Below, in pieces: positions 41,452 through 49,179 of a stretch of DNA of 64,000 nt. The notes beneath the pieces were generated by a model that was not told the origin of the DNA, did not search any database, and was given only the letters and a program-made list of their open reading frames with translations. Where the stretch lies: positions 90,890-154,889 of the forward strand of contig NZ_JAMHIW010000015.1 in assembly GCF_023896955.1 (NCBI RefSeq). Direction: 5' to 3'. A program made the translations under genes and the position numbers. The DNA comes from Micromonospora sp. RHAY321 (lineage in GTDB: Bacteria; Actinomycetota; Actinomycetes; Mycobacteriales; Micromonosporaceae). Numbering within the stretch: position 1 is the stretch's first letter; every line of letters starts with the position of its first letter.

Positions 41452-42279
41452 GTGCCAACCGATACACGGAGCCTGGAACGGGACGAACGGGACGCCCGGC
41501 AGCTGAAGCGGCTGTTGGCTGGCCCGGACTGGCCCGCGACGGCGGGACCGGGCGGGGTGGGTGCGGTGAGCACGAGCACACCGGCCGGAAGTGAATCTGT
41601 GGGTAGGGCGGTGCGCGTATCCTCGGCGGGAAAGCATCCGACGCGAGGGGATGTGCGGTTGACCACCGAGAAGACGGACGAGCGCAGGGCCCGTTTCGAG
41701 CGGGACGCGATGCCATTCGTCGATCAGCTCTACGCTGCTGGGCTGCGGATGACGCGCAACCCGGCGGATGCCGAGGACCTGGTCCAGGAGACCTACCTGA
41801 AGGCGTACGCCGCCTTCCACCAGTTCGAGCAGGGCACGAACCTGAAGGCCTGGCTCTACCGGATCCTGACCAACACCTACATCAACTCCTACCGCAAGCG
41901 GCAGCGCCAGCCGATCCAGGCGCCCACCGAGGAGATCACCGACTGGCAGCTCGCCGAGGCCGAGTCGCACACCTCCAGTGGGCTGCGCTCCGCTGAGACC
42001 GAGGCGCTGGACCGGCTGCCGGACAGCGACGTCAAGGAGGCCCTCCAGCAGTTGCCGGAGGAGTTCCGCCTGGCGGTCTACCTCACCGATGTCGAGGGCT
42101 TCTCGTACAAGGAGGTCGCCGACATCATGGGCACGCCGATCGGCACCGTGATGTCGCGCCTGCACCGGGGCCGTCGTAATCTGCGCAAGCTGCTCGAGCG
42201 CTACGCCGCGGAGCGGGGCTTCAGCCCGGCCCGTTCCTCGAAGGGTTCGACCGCTGCCGCTGCCGGCCGGGAGGTGTGA
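41452..42279 (+). CDS. sigR: ECF sigma factor SigR (thiol-oxidative stress), with N-terminally extended form
   Basis: The core has region 2 (DQLYAAGLRMTRNPADAEDL, then LKAYAAFHQFEQGTNLKAWL) and region 4 (LTDVEGFSYKEVADIMGTPIG, TVMSRLHRGRRNLRK), and matches SigR/SigH. It directs thiol-homeostasis genes and is inhibited by the adjacent RsrA. Two starts are supported. GTG 41452 with GAGGGGGGTG upstream gives 275 residues including a ~68-residue extension. Starts at GTG 41653 or TTG 41659, after GAGGGG, give the ordinary ~207-residue protein. Streptomyces SigR is known to have stable short and unstable long forms from two promoters. A SigR-type promoter precedes the long start and TATCCT (near 41619) could serve the short one. 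Confidence 0.92.
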   Translation: MPTDTRSLERDERDARQLKRLLAGPDWPATAGPGGVGAVSTSTPAGSESVGRAVRVSSAGKHPTRGDVRLTTEKTDERRARFERDAMPFVDQLYAAGLRMTRNPADAEDLVQETYLKAYAAFHQFEQGTNLKAWLYRILTNTYINSYRKRQRQPIQAPTEEITDWQLAEAESHTSSGLRSAETEALDRLPDSDVKEALQQLPEEFRLAVYLTDVEGFSYKEVADIMGTPIGTVMSRLHRGRRNLRKLLERYAAERGFSPARSSKGSTAAAAGREV

Positions 42280-42280
42280 C

Positions 42281-42568
42281 GTGAGCTGTGGGGAGCCGCA
42301 CGAGACGGACTGCCGCGAGGTACTCGCGGAGGTCTACCTCTACCTGGATCTGGAGTGCGCCGACGAGCGGCGCTCGCTGATCCGGCACCACCTCGACGAG
42401 TGCGGGCCCTGCCTGCGCGAGTACGGCCTCGAGCAGGAGGTGCGGGCGCTGGTGGCTCGGTGCTGCGGCAACGAGACCGCGCCGGACGAGCTGCGCGAGC
42501 GGCTGCGGGTCAAGCTCACCGAGCTGGTGGTCTTCGAGACCAGCGATTCCCGCGAGTTGACCGACTGA
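42281..42568 (+). CDS. rsrA: Zinc-binding anti-sigma factor RsrA
   Basis: The 95-residue ZAS protein has the redox zinc site H37-x3-C41-x2-C44 (HLDECGPC) plus C3 and C11 near the N-terminus, matching RsrA/RshA. Reduced, zinc-bound RsrA holds SigR. Oxidation to a disulfide expels zinc and releases it. The GTG start at 42281 follows the sigR stop by one base, so synthesis is coupled. In mycobacteria the small rshA lies in the same relation to sigH. A perfect 18-bp hairpin follows the gene. Confidence 0.93.
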   Translation: MSCGEPHETDCREVLAEVYLYLDLECADERRSLIRHHLDECGPCLREYGLEQEVRALVARCCGNETAPDELRERLRVKLTELVVFETSDSRELTD

Positions 42569-42590
42569 CGTCGGCGTACCGAACGGACAA

Positions 42591-42628
42591 ACCGGTGGCC
42601 CGGGTCGATGTCGACCCGGGCCACCGGT
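42591..42628 (+). terminator. Terminator of sigR-rsrA
   Basis: ACCGGTGGCCCGGGTCGA (42591-42608) is perfectly complementary over 18 bp to 42611-42628, 22 bases after the rsrA stop. It may also act on the converging bL37 transcript together with a smaller GACGGGCC/GGCCCGTC hairpin near 42662-42680. Confidence 0.75.
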
Positions 42629-42687
42629 GTACCCGGCCTCGGCCGGGTTGGTCTGACCGGTGACGGGCCGTCGGCCCGTCGGCGCGT

Positions 42688-42762
42688 TCAGGAGTTGGGA
42701 CGCTTGCCGTGGTTGGCGGCGTTCTTCTTCCGAGCCTTCTTCTTGCGGGACTTCTTCGCCAT
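42688..42762 (-). CDS. 50S ribosomal protein bL37 (24 aa)
   Basis: A 24-residue, lysine/arginine-rich peptide starts MAKKSRKKKARKKN and ends ANHGKRPNS. This is the pattern of the tiny actinobacterial large-subunit protein bL37, which lies near the peptidyl-transferase region in mycobacterial ribosome structures. The ATG at 42762 follows GGAGG by five to six bases. It sits convergently with rsrA and divergently from the biotinylated-protein gene. Confidence 0.85.
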   Translation of the reverse strand: MAKKSRKKKARKKNAANHGKRPNS

Positions 42763-42989
42763 GCTGACCTCCTCGTGATGGGTCGGATCCGCCCTGCGCA
42801 CGACCTCGCGCCGGTGCAGCTACCGGCGGTCCGGCGTCGGGTCCGACCCGCTGATGGTAGTGCGGCCGGCACCCGACACCTTCCCCCGGGGCGGCCGGGC
42901 ACGCGGGGCGTACCGCTCCACGCCCACGGTCCGCCGCCACATGATTGGATACGTCGGCAGGCACATCGGGATGAGGGAGGGCCGTGGAC

Positions 42990-43205
42990 ATGGCCGAGGA
43001 GATCCGCGCCGAGATGGTGGCGAACGTCTGGAAGGTCGTGGCGACGGCCGGCGACACCGTGTCCGAGGGCGACACCCTGGTGATCCTCGAGTCGATGAAG
43101 ATGGAGATCCCCGTTGTCGCCGAGTCCGACGGTGTGCTCAAGCAGCTCGCCGTCAACGAGGGTGACGTCGTGCAGGACGGCGACCTCATCGCGGTGATCG
43201 ATTGA
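42990..43205 (+). CDS. Biotin/lipoyl-attachment domain protein (TB7.3-like)
   Basis: The 71-residue protein is a single biotinyl domain with the attachment motif ESMKME, biotin on K37, and the closing GDVVQDGDLIAVI. It closely resembles mycobacterial TB7.3 (start MAEDVRAE; here MAEEIRAE), which also lies beside rshA-sigH. Such free-standing biotin carriers presumably serve an acyl-CoA carboxylase, but no carboxylase is nearby. ATG 42990 is used; an upstream GTG at 42984 is possible. The next gene overlaps by four bases. Confidence 0.9.
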   Translation: MAEEIRAEMVANVWKVVATAGDTVSEGDTLVILESMKMEIPVVAESDGVLKQLAVNEGDVVQDGDLIAVID

Positions 43206-43711
43206 CCGGCCTGCGGGTCCGGCGCGCCGAGCCGGCCGACTACCCGGCGGTGGCCCGGCTGACCGTTGCCGCGTACGAGGCGGACGGCCAGCTCAAGGGC
43301 GAGAACGGGTACGGCGCGGTGCTGGCCGACGTGTCGACCCGGGCCGCCAGTGGCGAGGTGCTGGTCGCGGTGGACGAGGCGACCGGTGCGGTGCTCGGCT
43401 CGGTCACCTTCGTGTTGCCGGGCACCCCGTTCGCCGAGCTGTCCGCCGCGGGTGAGGCGGAGTTCCGGATGCTCGCGGTCGACCCGGCCGCGCAGGGCCG
43501 AGGTGTCGGCGCGGCGCTGGCCCGGGCGTGCGTCGACCGCGCGGCCGAGCTGGGCTGCACCGCCGTGGTGATCTGCGTCCGCGCGGGCATGGCCGCCTCG
43601 GCGCACCGGCTGTACGAGCGGCTCGGTTTCGTCCGGTCGCCGGCGCAGGACTGGTCGCCGGTGCCGGGCGTGGACCTGCTCGGCCTGCGGCGAGAGCTGC
43701 CCCGAAGCTGA
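43202..43711 (+). CDS. GNAT-family N-acetyltransferase
   Basis: The 169-residue protein has the GNAT acetyl-CoA signature FRMLAVDPAAQGRGVGAAL (Q/RxxGxG/A) and the C-terminal HRLYERLGFVRSP. Substrate unknown; it could modify a small amine or a protein N-terminus. The start is TTG at 43202, overlapping the TGA of the biotinyl-protein gene as TTGA, so translation is probably coupled. No other start nearby keeps the domain intact. The overlap suggests a functional link with the biotinylated carrier, but this is only context. Confidence 0.85.
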   Translation: MTGLRVRRAEPADYPAVARLTVAAYEADGQLKGENGYGAVLADVSTRAASGEVLVAVDEATGAVLGSVTFVLPGTPFAELSAAGEAEFRMLAVDPAAQGRGVGAALARACVDRAAELGCTAVVICVRAGMAASAHRLYERLGFVRSPAQDWSPVPGVDLLGLRRELPRS

Positions 43712-43731
43712 GGCGCGGTCGCGCCGGTCGA

Positions 43732-44334
43732 TCAGCCGGCCGGGGTTGCCGGGGCCGCGTCCTCGTCGGGTTGCGCGCCGATGGCGGCCAGCAACTCGTC
43801 GGCCACCTCCAGGGCGATGCGGCGGCGGTCGGCGTCGGTGATGTCCGGCGCCCGGACGGCGAACCAGCTGCTGTGCACCGCGAAGAGCGACAGCACGGCG
43901 CGTAGTTGGGCGGAGGGGGAGTCGTCACCCCGGCAGAGCGCGTTGGCGAGCTGCATCATCCGGCCGCGCATCTGCTGGCCGGAGGCGAGGCTCTTGAGCA
44001 CGGTCTGGTTCTGCTCGAAGAAGCGCATCACCGACGGCTGGTCGCCGGCGAACATCGTGTCGGCGTACCGGGAGATCAGCGCGCGCCGGGTGGCCAGGGA
44101 TGCCGGCTGCGACTCGGCCCAGGCGGTCAGCGCGTCCATCCGCTCCAGCCGGTCCTCGACGAAGCTGGCGACGATGTCGTCCTTGCTCTTGAAGTGGTAG
44201 TAGAGCGCTGCCTTGGTGACGTTGAGGCGCTCGGCGATCTCCCGCAGCGAGGTCTTCTCGTACCCCTGCTCGGTGAAGAGCTCCAGTGCGACGGCCTTGA
44301 TCCGTTCCCGAGTGCCGCCTGTGCTCTCCCTCAC
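43732..44334 (-). CDS. TetR-family transcriptional regulator
   Basis: The 200-residue protein has an N-terminal TetR DNA-binding domain (RERIKAVALELFTEQGYEKT, SLREIAERLNVTKAALYYHF, KSKDDI) and a helical ligand domain. It diverges from a DHA2 drug exporter, and the 112-base intergenic region has a promoter overlapped by two inverted repeats. It is therefore most likely the exporter's local repressor, released by a drug-like ligand. GTG at 44334 starts the conserved part; the ribosome-binding site is weak. Confidence 0.9.
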   Translation of the reverse strand: MRESTGGTRERIKAVALELFTEQGYEKTSLREIAERLNVTKAALYYHFKSKDDIVASFVEDRLERMDALTAWAESQPASLATRRALISRYADTMFAGDQPSVMRFFEQNQTVLKSLASGQQMRGRMMQLANALCRGDDSPSAQLRAVLSLFAVHSSWFAVRAPDITDADRRRIALEVADELLAAIGAQPDEDAAPATPAG

Positions 44335-44352
44335 CCACGCCCCCTATTCGGC

Positions 44353-44404
44353 TTGACCGTCAGTTGGTACCCAACTTACCGTGCGGCTAGTAAGGTGACT
44401 AGCC
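44353..44404. promoter_or_regulatory. Exporter promoter overlapped by two operator-like inverted repeats
   Basis: TTGACC (44353-44358), 18 bases, TACCGT (44377-44382) form a promoter toward the exporter. AGTTGG-TAC-CCAACT (44362-44376) fills the spacer and GGCTAGT-N6-ACTAGCC (44385-44404) covers the start region. This is the expected geometry of a TetR-controlled promoter. Confidence 0.6.
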
Positions 44405-44446
44405 GGGCGGCAAGTAAGTATGGCAATCCTCGGGGGGAGCTTACCC

Positions 44447-46027
44447 ATGACTCAGGCAACCCAGGCCGGCGCGCGACCCAACGTACGGGTCGTGCTGTTC
44501 GGACTGATGATCGCGATGATGCTCGCGATGCTCGACAACATGATCGTCAGCACCGCGTTGCCGCGGATCGTCGGCGAGTTCGGCGGGCTCGACCACTTCA
44601 CCTGGGTGGTCACCGCGTACGTCCTGGGCACCACCGTCTCCACCCCCATCTGGGGCAAGCTCGGTGATCTCTACGGCCGCAAGTCGGTCTTCCTGACCTC
44701 GGTCGGCATCTTCCTGCTCGGCTCCGCGCTCTGCGGCATGGCCGGCTCCGCGATGCTCGGCGGCCCGCAGGACGGCATGGTCCAGCTCATCGCCTTCCGG
44801 GCCGTGCAGGGCCTCGGCGCCGGCGGCCTGATGGTCGGCGTGATGGCGATCATCGGTGACCTCGTCCCGCCCCGCGAGCGGGGGCGCTACCAGGGGATGA
44901 TCGCCGGCATCATGGCCATCGCCATGGTGGCCGGCCCGCTGGTCGGCGGCTTCATCACCGACCACCTCTCGTGGCGCTGGGCGTTCTACGTGAACCTGCC
45001 GCTGGGCGGCGTCGCGCTGCTGGTGCTGATCACCACCATGCACCTTCCCAAGTACCGCACCGAGCACCGGATCGACTGGCTCGGCGCCGGGCTGCTCTCG
45101 GTCGGCATCACCGCGATCGTCCTGATCACCACCTGGGGTGGCAACCAGTACGACTGGACCTCACCGCAGATCCTCGGCCTGGCCGTGCTGTCCCTGGTCG
45201 CGCTGGTGGCGTTCGGCCTGGTCGAACGCCGGGTCCCGGAGCCGATCCTCCCGCTGGCGCTCTTCGCCAACCGCAACTTCGCACTGATCTCGCTGATCGG
45301 CTTCCTGCTCGGCTTCGCGATGTTCGGCGCGATGAACTTCCTGCCGCTCTACCAGCAGACGGTGCAGGGGGCGTCGGCCACCAACAGCGGCCTGCTGCTG
45401 CTGCCGCTGATGTTCGGCATGCTGGTCGTGTCGCTGGTCATCGGGCGGGCGATCACGAAGACCGGCAGGTACCGGGCGTACCCGATCATCGGTGGCGTGG
45501 TGATGACCGCGGGCATGGCGCTGCTGACCATGCTCGACACCGACACCAGCAAGCTGCAGTCCTCGCTGTACATGGTCGTGCTGGGCGCCGGCATGGGCTT
45601 CCTCATGCAGACCTCCATGCTGATCGCGCAGAACAGCGTGGAGCAGAAGGACCTCGGCGCGGCCAGCGGCGCGGCCACCTTCTTCCGGTCGATCGGCGGC
45701 TCGTTCGGCATCTCGCTGTTCGGCGCGATCTTCGCCAGCAGGCTGGCCGGGTCCACCGCGGGTGGTGCCTTCGGTGGCGGCGAGGGTGGCGCCATGGACC
45801 TGGAGAAGCTCAAGGAACTGCCCGCCCAGGCGCGCGAGCTGGTGCTCGGCGGTCTCTCCGACGCGATCTCGCACGTGTTCGGATGGGCGGTGCTGTTCAC
45901 CATCGCGATCCCGGTGCTCGCCTGGTTCATCAAGGAGATCCCGCTGCGCACCGCGAACGAGGCGCCGGCGCAGGCCACCCCGGAGGAGGAGGCCGAGATC
46001 GCTCTCGGCAAGGCCCCGGTCGCCTGA
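44447..46027 (+). CDS. MFS drug exporter, DHA2 (14-TM, EmrB/QacA-like)
   Basis: The 526-residue protein has about 14 hydrophobic segments. Family motifs are LDNMIVSTALPRIVGEFGG (TM1, with the DHA2 motif D1), GKLGDLYGRKSVFL (motif A), GLGAGGLMVGVMAIIGDLVPPRERGRYQG (motifs B/C region) and MVAGPLVGGFITDHLSWRW. DHA2 proteins export drugs by proton antiport. The divergent TetR gene and operator-like repeats indicate induction by substrate. ATG 44447 follows GGGGGGAG by eight bases; an in-frame ATG at 44420 is possible. A GC hairpin ends the gene. Confidence 0.92.
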   Translation: MTQATQAGARPNVRVVLFGLMIAMMLAMLDNMIVSTALPRIVGEFGGLDHFTWVVTAYVLGTTVSTPIWGKLGDLYGRKSVFLTSVGIFLLGSALCGMAGSAMLGGPQDGMVQLIAFRAVQGLGAGGLMVGVMAIIGDLVPPRERGRYQGMIAGIMAIAMVAGPLVGGFITDHLSWRWAFYVNLPLGGVALLVLITTMHLPKYRTEHRIDWLGAGLLSVGITAIVLITTWGGNQYDWTSPQILGLAVLSLVALVAFGLVERRVPEPILPLALFANRNFALISLIGFLLGFAMFGAMNFLPLYQQTVQGASATNSGLLLLPLMFGMLVVSLVIGRAITKTGRYRAYPIIGGVVMTAGMALLTMLDTDTSKLQSSLYMVVLGAGMGFLMQTSMLIAQNSVEQKDLGAASGAATFFRSIGGSFGISLFGAIFASRLAGSTAGGAFGGGEGGAMDLEKLKELPAQARELVLGGLSDAISHVFGWAVLFTIAIPVLAWFIKEIPLRTANEAPAQATPEEEAEIALGKAPVA

Positions 46028-46042
46028 TCCCGGATTCCCCGC

Positions 46043-46078
46043 CGCGCCGCGCCGTTCCCCTGGGAGCGGCGCGGCGCG
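46043..46078 (+). terminator. Hairpin between convergent exporter and TPR-protein genes
   Basis: CGCGCCGCGCCG-TTCCC (46043-46059) pairs over 17 positions (one G-U) with 46062-46078, then TTCGTTTTC. It starts 16 bases after the exporter stop and also lies beyond the convergent gene's stop. Confidence 0.7.
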
Positions 46079-46093
46079 TTCGTTTTCAAGGGA

Positions 46094-47932
46094 TCAGTGG
46101 CGGTGGCGGTGGGCCGTGAGGCGTTGCCAGAGGCGGCGGAGCGGATTGCGGGGGCGGGGGACCTGGGGTGACTGGTCCCCGAGCAGTTCGGTGGCGAGTG
46201 CCGCGGTGGCCGGGTCCAGCGCAGGTGCGGCCAGCGCCAGGTGGGCCAGTGAGGCGGCGATCGGGACCGGCCGGACCCGGGCCACCGCCGCCGCGTCCGC
46301 GAGCCGCTCGGCCACCACCCGGGCCACGTCCGGCCGTACCGCCGGGTCCACCCAGGCGGCGGTGACCAGGGCGAACAGTGCGGCCTCCGTGACCCAGTCC
46401 TCGACGCCCCAGACCAGGTCCAGCAGCACCTGACGTCGGGTCGAGCCGTCCCACGGCTCGTCGGTCCGGTGGTGCAGCAGCCCCAGGCAGGCCCACACCT
46501 GGACGCCGCGTACCCAGATCGACGGGTCGTGGGCGGCCAGCAACCGGCCCACCGCGTTGGCCGGCGCCGCCGGGGGGTGCACCAGCAGCCCGAGCAGGTC
46601 CGCCACATCGAGACCGGCCAGGCCCACAGCGGCGTCGTAGGCCGCCGGTGGATGGGGCCAGGCCGGGTGGGCGACCTGCGCGATCCGTTCGACCGCCGCC
46701 GCCGACGGCGCCGGCAGCGCGGGCGTCGGGACGGTGTCCGCGTAGTGCCACAGCCGTTGGACGGACTCCCGTCGAGGTTCGCGCGGGTCCGGCTCCGGCA
46801 CGCCGGCGATCTCGATCCGCAGCCCGGGCGCCACCGAGGTGGCCGTCCGCACAGCGCTCGGCGGGGCCGCAGCCGTGAGGCGCACCGCGCTGCCGAGCCC
46901 GTTGTCGTCGTCGACGACCGCCTGGCGCAGTGCGTCGACCAGCGGGCCGCCGGCCGGCGTCAGCTGGCCGAGCCAGGGCCGGCCCCGGCAGCACTGCGCC
47001 AGGTCACCGTGCTCGTGGCTGTCGTCCGGATGGTCACGGACGAAGTCGGCGAGCGCCACCAGGTGCGCCAGGTCGCCGTCACGCAGGTGCCGCAGGCGGT
47101 GCGCGGTGTGCACCGCGCAGTCGAACGACGGGTCGCGGGCCAGCGCCCGCTCGGTCCACTCCAGCGCCTCGTCGAGCCGGCCGGTCTCGGCCAGGGTGCC
47201 GGCGATGTCGGCGTAGATGGCCAGGTCGTCGGGGTCCAGCGCGACGGCCCGACCGAGCGCCGCGAGGGCCTCCCGGGTCCGGCCGGCGCTGCGGTACGCG
47301 TACCCGAGCCAGACCTCGCCCATCTTGGACGGCTCGGAGCGTACCCCCCGGGCGGCCCAGCGGACCGCCAGCGTGACCTCGCCGAGCCGCCGGGCCAGCG
47401 CGGACGCCGCTCCCAGCAGCAGGCCGTGCTCGGGGCGGACGGTGATCGCGTTGCGGGCCAGCGTGAGGTACGGCGCCAGCGCGCCCCGGCCGGCCCGCGG
47501 CACCGGGTCGGGTAGCGCGGCGCACACCTGCATGAGGACGCGGGCGATGTGCTCCGGGTCCAGCCGTTCGGCCAGCTCGGGCGCGGTCACCCACGGCACG
47601 CCGGCCCACTGGGTGCCGGGTGCGTAGCCGGTCGCCGCGGCCAGCAGCTCCAGCCCTTCGGCGGGGCGGCCGACGGCGGCCAGCAGGTGCGCCCGGGCCA
47701 CGACGGCGCCGACGAAGGTGTGGTGGTTGATCGGGAAGAGGTCGAGCCCGCCGCCGCCGACCGCGGCCAGCCGGGCCAGCGTCTCGTGCACCTCCGGCAG
47801 TGTCGGCGCCCGGGCCAGCGCGCCGGCGAGGTGGCCGGCGGCGTGGTGGAGGTCGCCCTCGTCCAGTGCCAGCCGGGCCAGGGCCAGCTCCTCCGTCGCG
47901 GAGAGCGCGGGGTCGTCCCTTCCGTCGGGCAC
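46094..47932 (-). CDS. Large TPR-repeat protein of unknown function
   Basis: The 612-residue protein is almost entirely helical. TPR units are recognisable in the N-terminal half (LALARLALDEGDLHHAAGHL; VWLGYAYRSAGRTREALAAL; DLAIYADIAGTLAETGRLDE, then ALEWTERALARDP). The C-terminal half is alanine-rich, HEAT-like, with no catalytic motif. No signal peptide or membrane helix. It could be a protein-interaction scaffold. I recognise no named family. GTG at 47932 follows GAGAGGACGAC. It diverges from the SIS-domain gene across an AT-rich region with two inverted repeats. Confidence 0.65.
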   Translation of the reverse strand: MPDGRDDPALSATEELALARLALDEGDLHHAAGHLAGALARAPTLPEVHETLARLAAVGGGGLDLFPINHHTFVGAVVARAHLLAAVGRPAEGLELLAAATGYAPGTQWAGVPWVTAPELAERLDPEHIARVLMQVCAALPDPVPRAGRGALAPYLTLARNAITVRPEHGLLLGAASALARRLGEVTLAVRWAARGVRSEPSKMGEVWLGYAYRSAGRTREALAALGRAVALDPDDLAIYADIAGTLAETGRLDEALEWTERALARDPSFDCAVHTAHRLRHLRDGDLAHLVALADFVRDHPDDSHEHGDLAQCCRGRPWLGQLTPAGGPLVDALRQAVVDDDNGLGSAVRLTAAAPPSAVRTATSVAPGLRIEIAGVPEPDPREPRRESVQRLWHYADTVPTPALPAPSAAAVERIAQVAHPAWPHPPAAYDAAVGLAGLDVADLLGLLVHPPAAPANAVGRLLAAHDPSIWVRGVQVWACLGLLHHRTDEPWDGSTRRQVLLDLVWGVEDWVTEAALFALVTAAWVDPAVRPDVARVVAERLADAAAVARVRPVPIAASLAHLALAAPALDPATAALATELLGDQSPQVPRPRNPLRRLWQRLTAHRHRH

Positions 47933-47978
47933 GTCGTCCTCTCGTCGCAGCGACACCGGGTGAAGCGGGGGCAAGTCT

Positions 47979-48009
47979 AGTTGATATTGAGATTATTCGG
48001 TGATCAACT
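47979..48009. promoter_or_regulatory. AT-rich inverted repeat between TPR and SIS genes
   Basis: AGTTGAT (47979-47985) and ATCAACT (48003-48009) flank a 17-base AT-rich spacer, conspicuous against the GC-rich background. It is about 47 bases upstream of the TPR-gene start and 93 bases upstream of the SIS-gene start, consistent with an operator. Confidence 0.45.
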
Positions 48010-48030
48010 GCGCACTGCTGCTCGTTCGAT

Positions 48031-48064
48031 TGCTCAGAGCCGGCCAAAGGTGCAAGACTGAGCA
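48031..48064 (+). repeat. Second inverted repeat upstream of the SIS gene
   Basis: TGCTCAG (48031-48037) and CTGAGCA (48058-48064) are perfect complements with a 20-base spacer. They end 25 bases before the ribosome-binding site of the SIS gene. It may be an operator half-pair or an mRNA hairpin. Confidence 0.35.
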
Positions 48065-48101
48065 GGAAACGCGCGGCAACCGCGCAAAGGGAGGAGTGTT
48101 C

Positions 48102-49154
48102 GTGACACGTGCAGGGGCCGGAATGGCCGCCGACATCGACGAGCAGCCGGCCGGCTACGCCCGCCTGCTCTCCACGGCCAACGCCGGCGAGATCGCCCGG
48201 GTGGCGGCGGCCGTCGCCGAGCGCCGGCCGCGGCACGTGGTCTTCACGGCACGGGGCACCTCCGACCATGCTGCCCTCTACGGGGCGTACCTGACCGAGA
48301 TCCGGCTCGGCCTGCCCGCCGGGCTCGCCTCGCCCAGCGCGGTCACCCTGTTCGGTGCCCGTCCCGACCTGTCCGACGCGCTGGTCGTCGGTGTCAGCCA
48401 GAGCGGCGGCTCGCCCGACCTGGCCGAGGTGCTGCGCGCCGCGCGGGCCTCCGGCGCGCTGACCCTCGCCGTGACCAACGACCCGGCCTCCCCACTGGCC
48501 GAGGTGGCCGAGCTGAGCGTCGACATCGCCGCCGGTCACGAGCGGGCGGTGGCCGCCACCAAGACGTACACGGCCGAGCTGCTCGCCCTGCTGATGCTCG
48601 TCGAGGGGATCCGGGCCGGCGACGGGGTGCTCCCGGCGGCCGAGCGGGAGGCGCTGGCCGCGCTGCCCGACCTCGCCGCCAGCACCCTGGCCGACGACAC
48701 CCCGGCCCGGCTCGCGCCGCGCTACCGGTTCGCCCGCCAACTGGTCACGACCGGGCGCGGGTACGCCTACCCGACCGCCCGGGAGGCCGCCCTGAAACTG
48801 ATGGAGACCTCGTACCTGCCGGCGCTCGCCTTCTCCGGCGCCGACCTGCTGCACGGTCCACTCGCGATGACCGACCCCGAGGTCCCGGTGCTCGCCGTGG
48901 TCGGGTCCGGCCCGGGCGGCCGGTCGATGGGGGAGGTGCTGCCCCGCCTCGGCGAACGCCGCGCCGACGTCGTGGTGGTCGGCTCCGCCGACGTGCCCGG
49001 TGCCACCCGGCTCGCCGTCCCCGAGGTCGACGAGCGGTACGCCCCGCTGCTGGACATCCTGCCGTTGCAGCGCCTGGCGCTCGCGCTGGCGCTGACCAGG
49101 GGCGAGGACCCGGACGCACCGCGCGGGTTGAAGAAGGTCACCGCGACGATGTGA
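48102..49154 (+). CDS. Double-SIS-domain sugar-phosphate isomerase/deaminase-like protein
   Basis: The 350-residue protein has two SIS domains. The first contains RHVVFTARGTSDHAALYGAY and VVGVSQSGGSPDLAEVL (the SQSG phosphosugar loop), the second RGYAYPTAREAALKLMETSY and a C-terminal AGILPLQ-like ILPLQRLALALAL. This is the isomerase half of GlmS without the glutaminase domain. Such proteins act as glucosamine-6-phosphate deaminases (NagBII) or related ketosamine enzymes. The GTG at 48102 follows GGGAGGAG by five to six bases. The exact reaction is uncertain. No PTS or DasR gene is adjacent. Confidence 0.82.
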   Translation: MTRAGAGMAADIDEQPAGYARLLSTANAGEIARVAAAVAERRPRHVVFTARGTSDHAALYGAYLTEIRLGLPAGLASPSAVTLFGARPDLSDALVVGVSQSGGSPDLAEVLRAARASGALTLAVTNDPASPLAEVAELSVDIAAGHERAVAATKTYTAELLALLMLVEGIRAGDGVLPAAEREALAALPDLAASTLADDTPARLAPRYRFARQLVTTGRGYAYPTAREAALKLMETSYLPALAFSGADLLHGPLAMTDPEVPVLAVVGSGPGGRSMGEVLPRLGERRADVVVVGSADVPGATRLAVPEVDERYAPLLDILPLQRLALALALTRGEDPDAPRGLKKVTATM

Positions 49155-49179
49155 GACGTGGCGTGGCACCCTGGTCACC

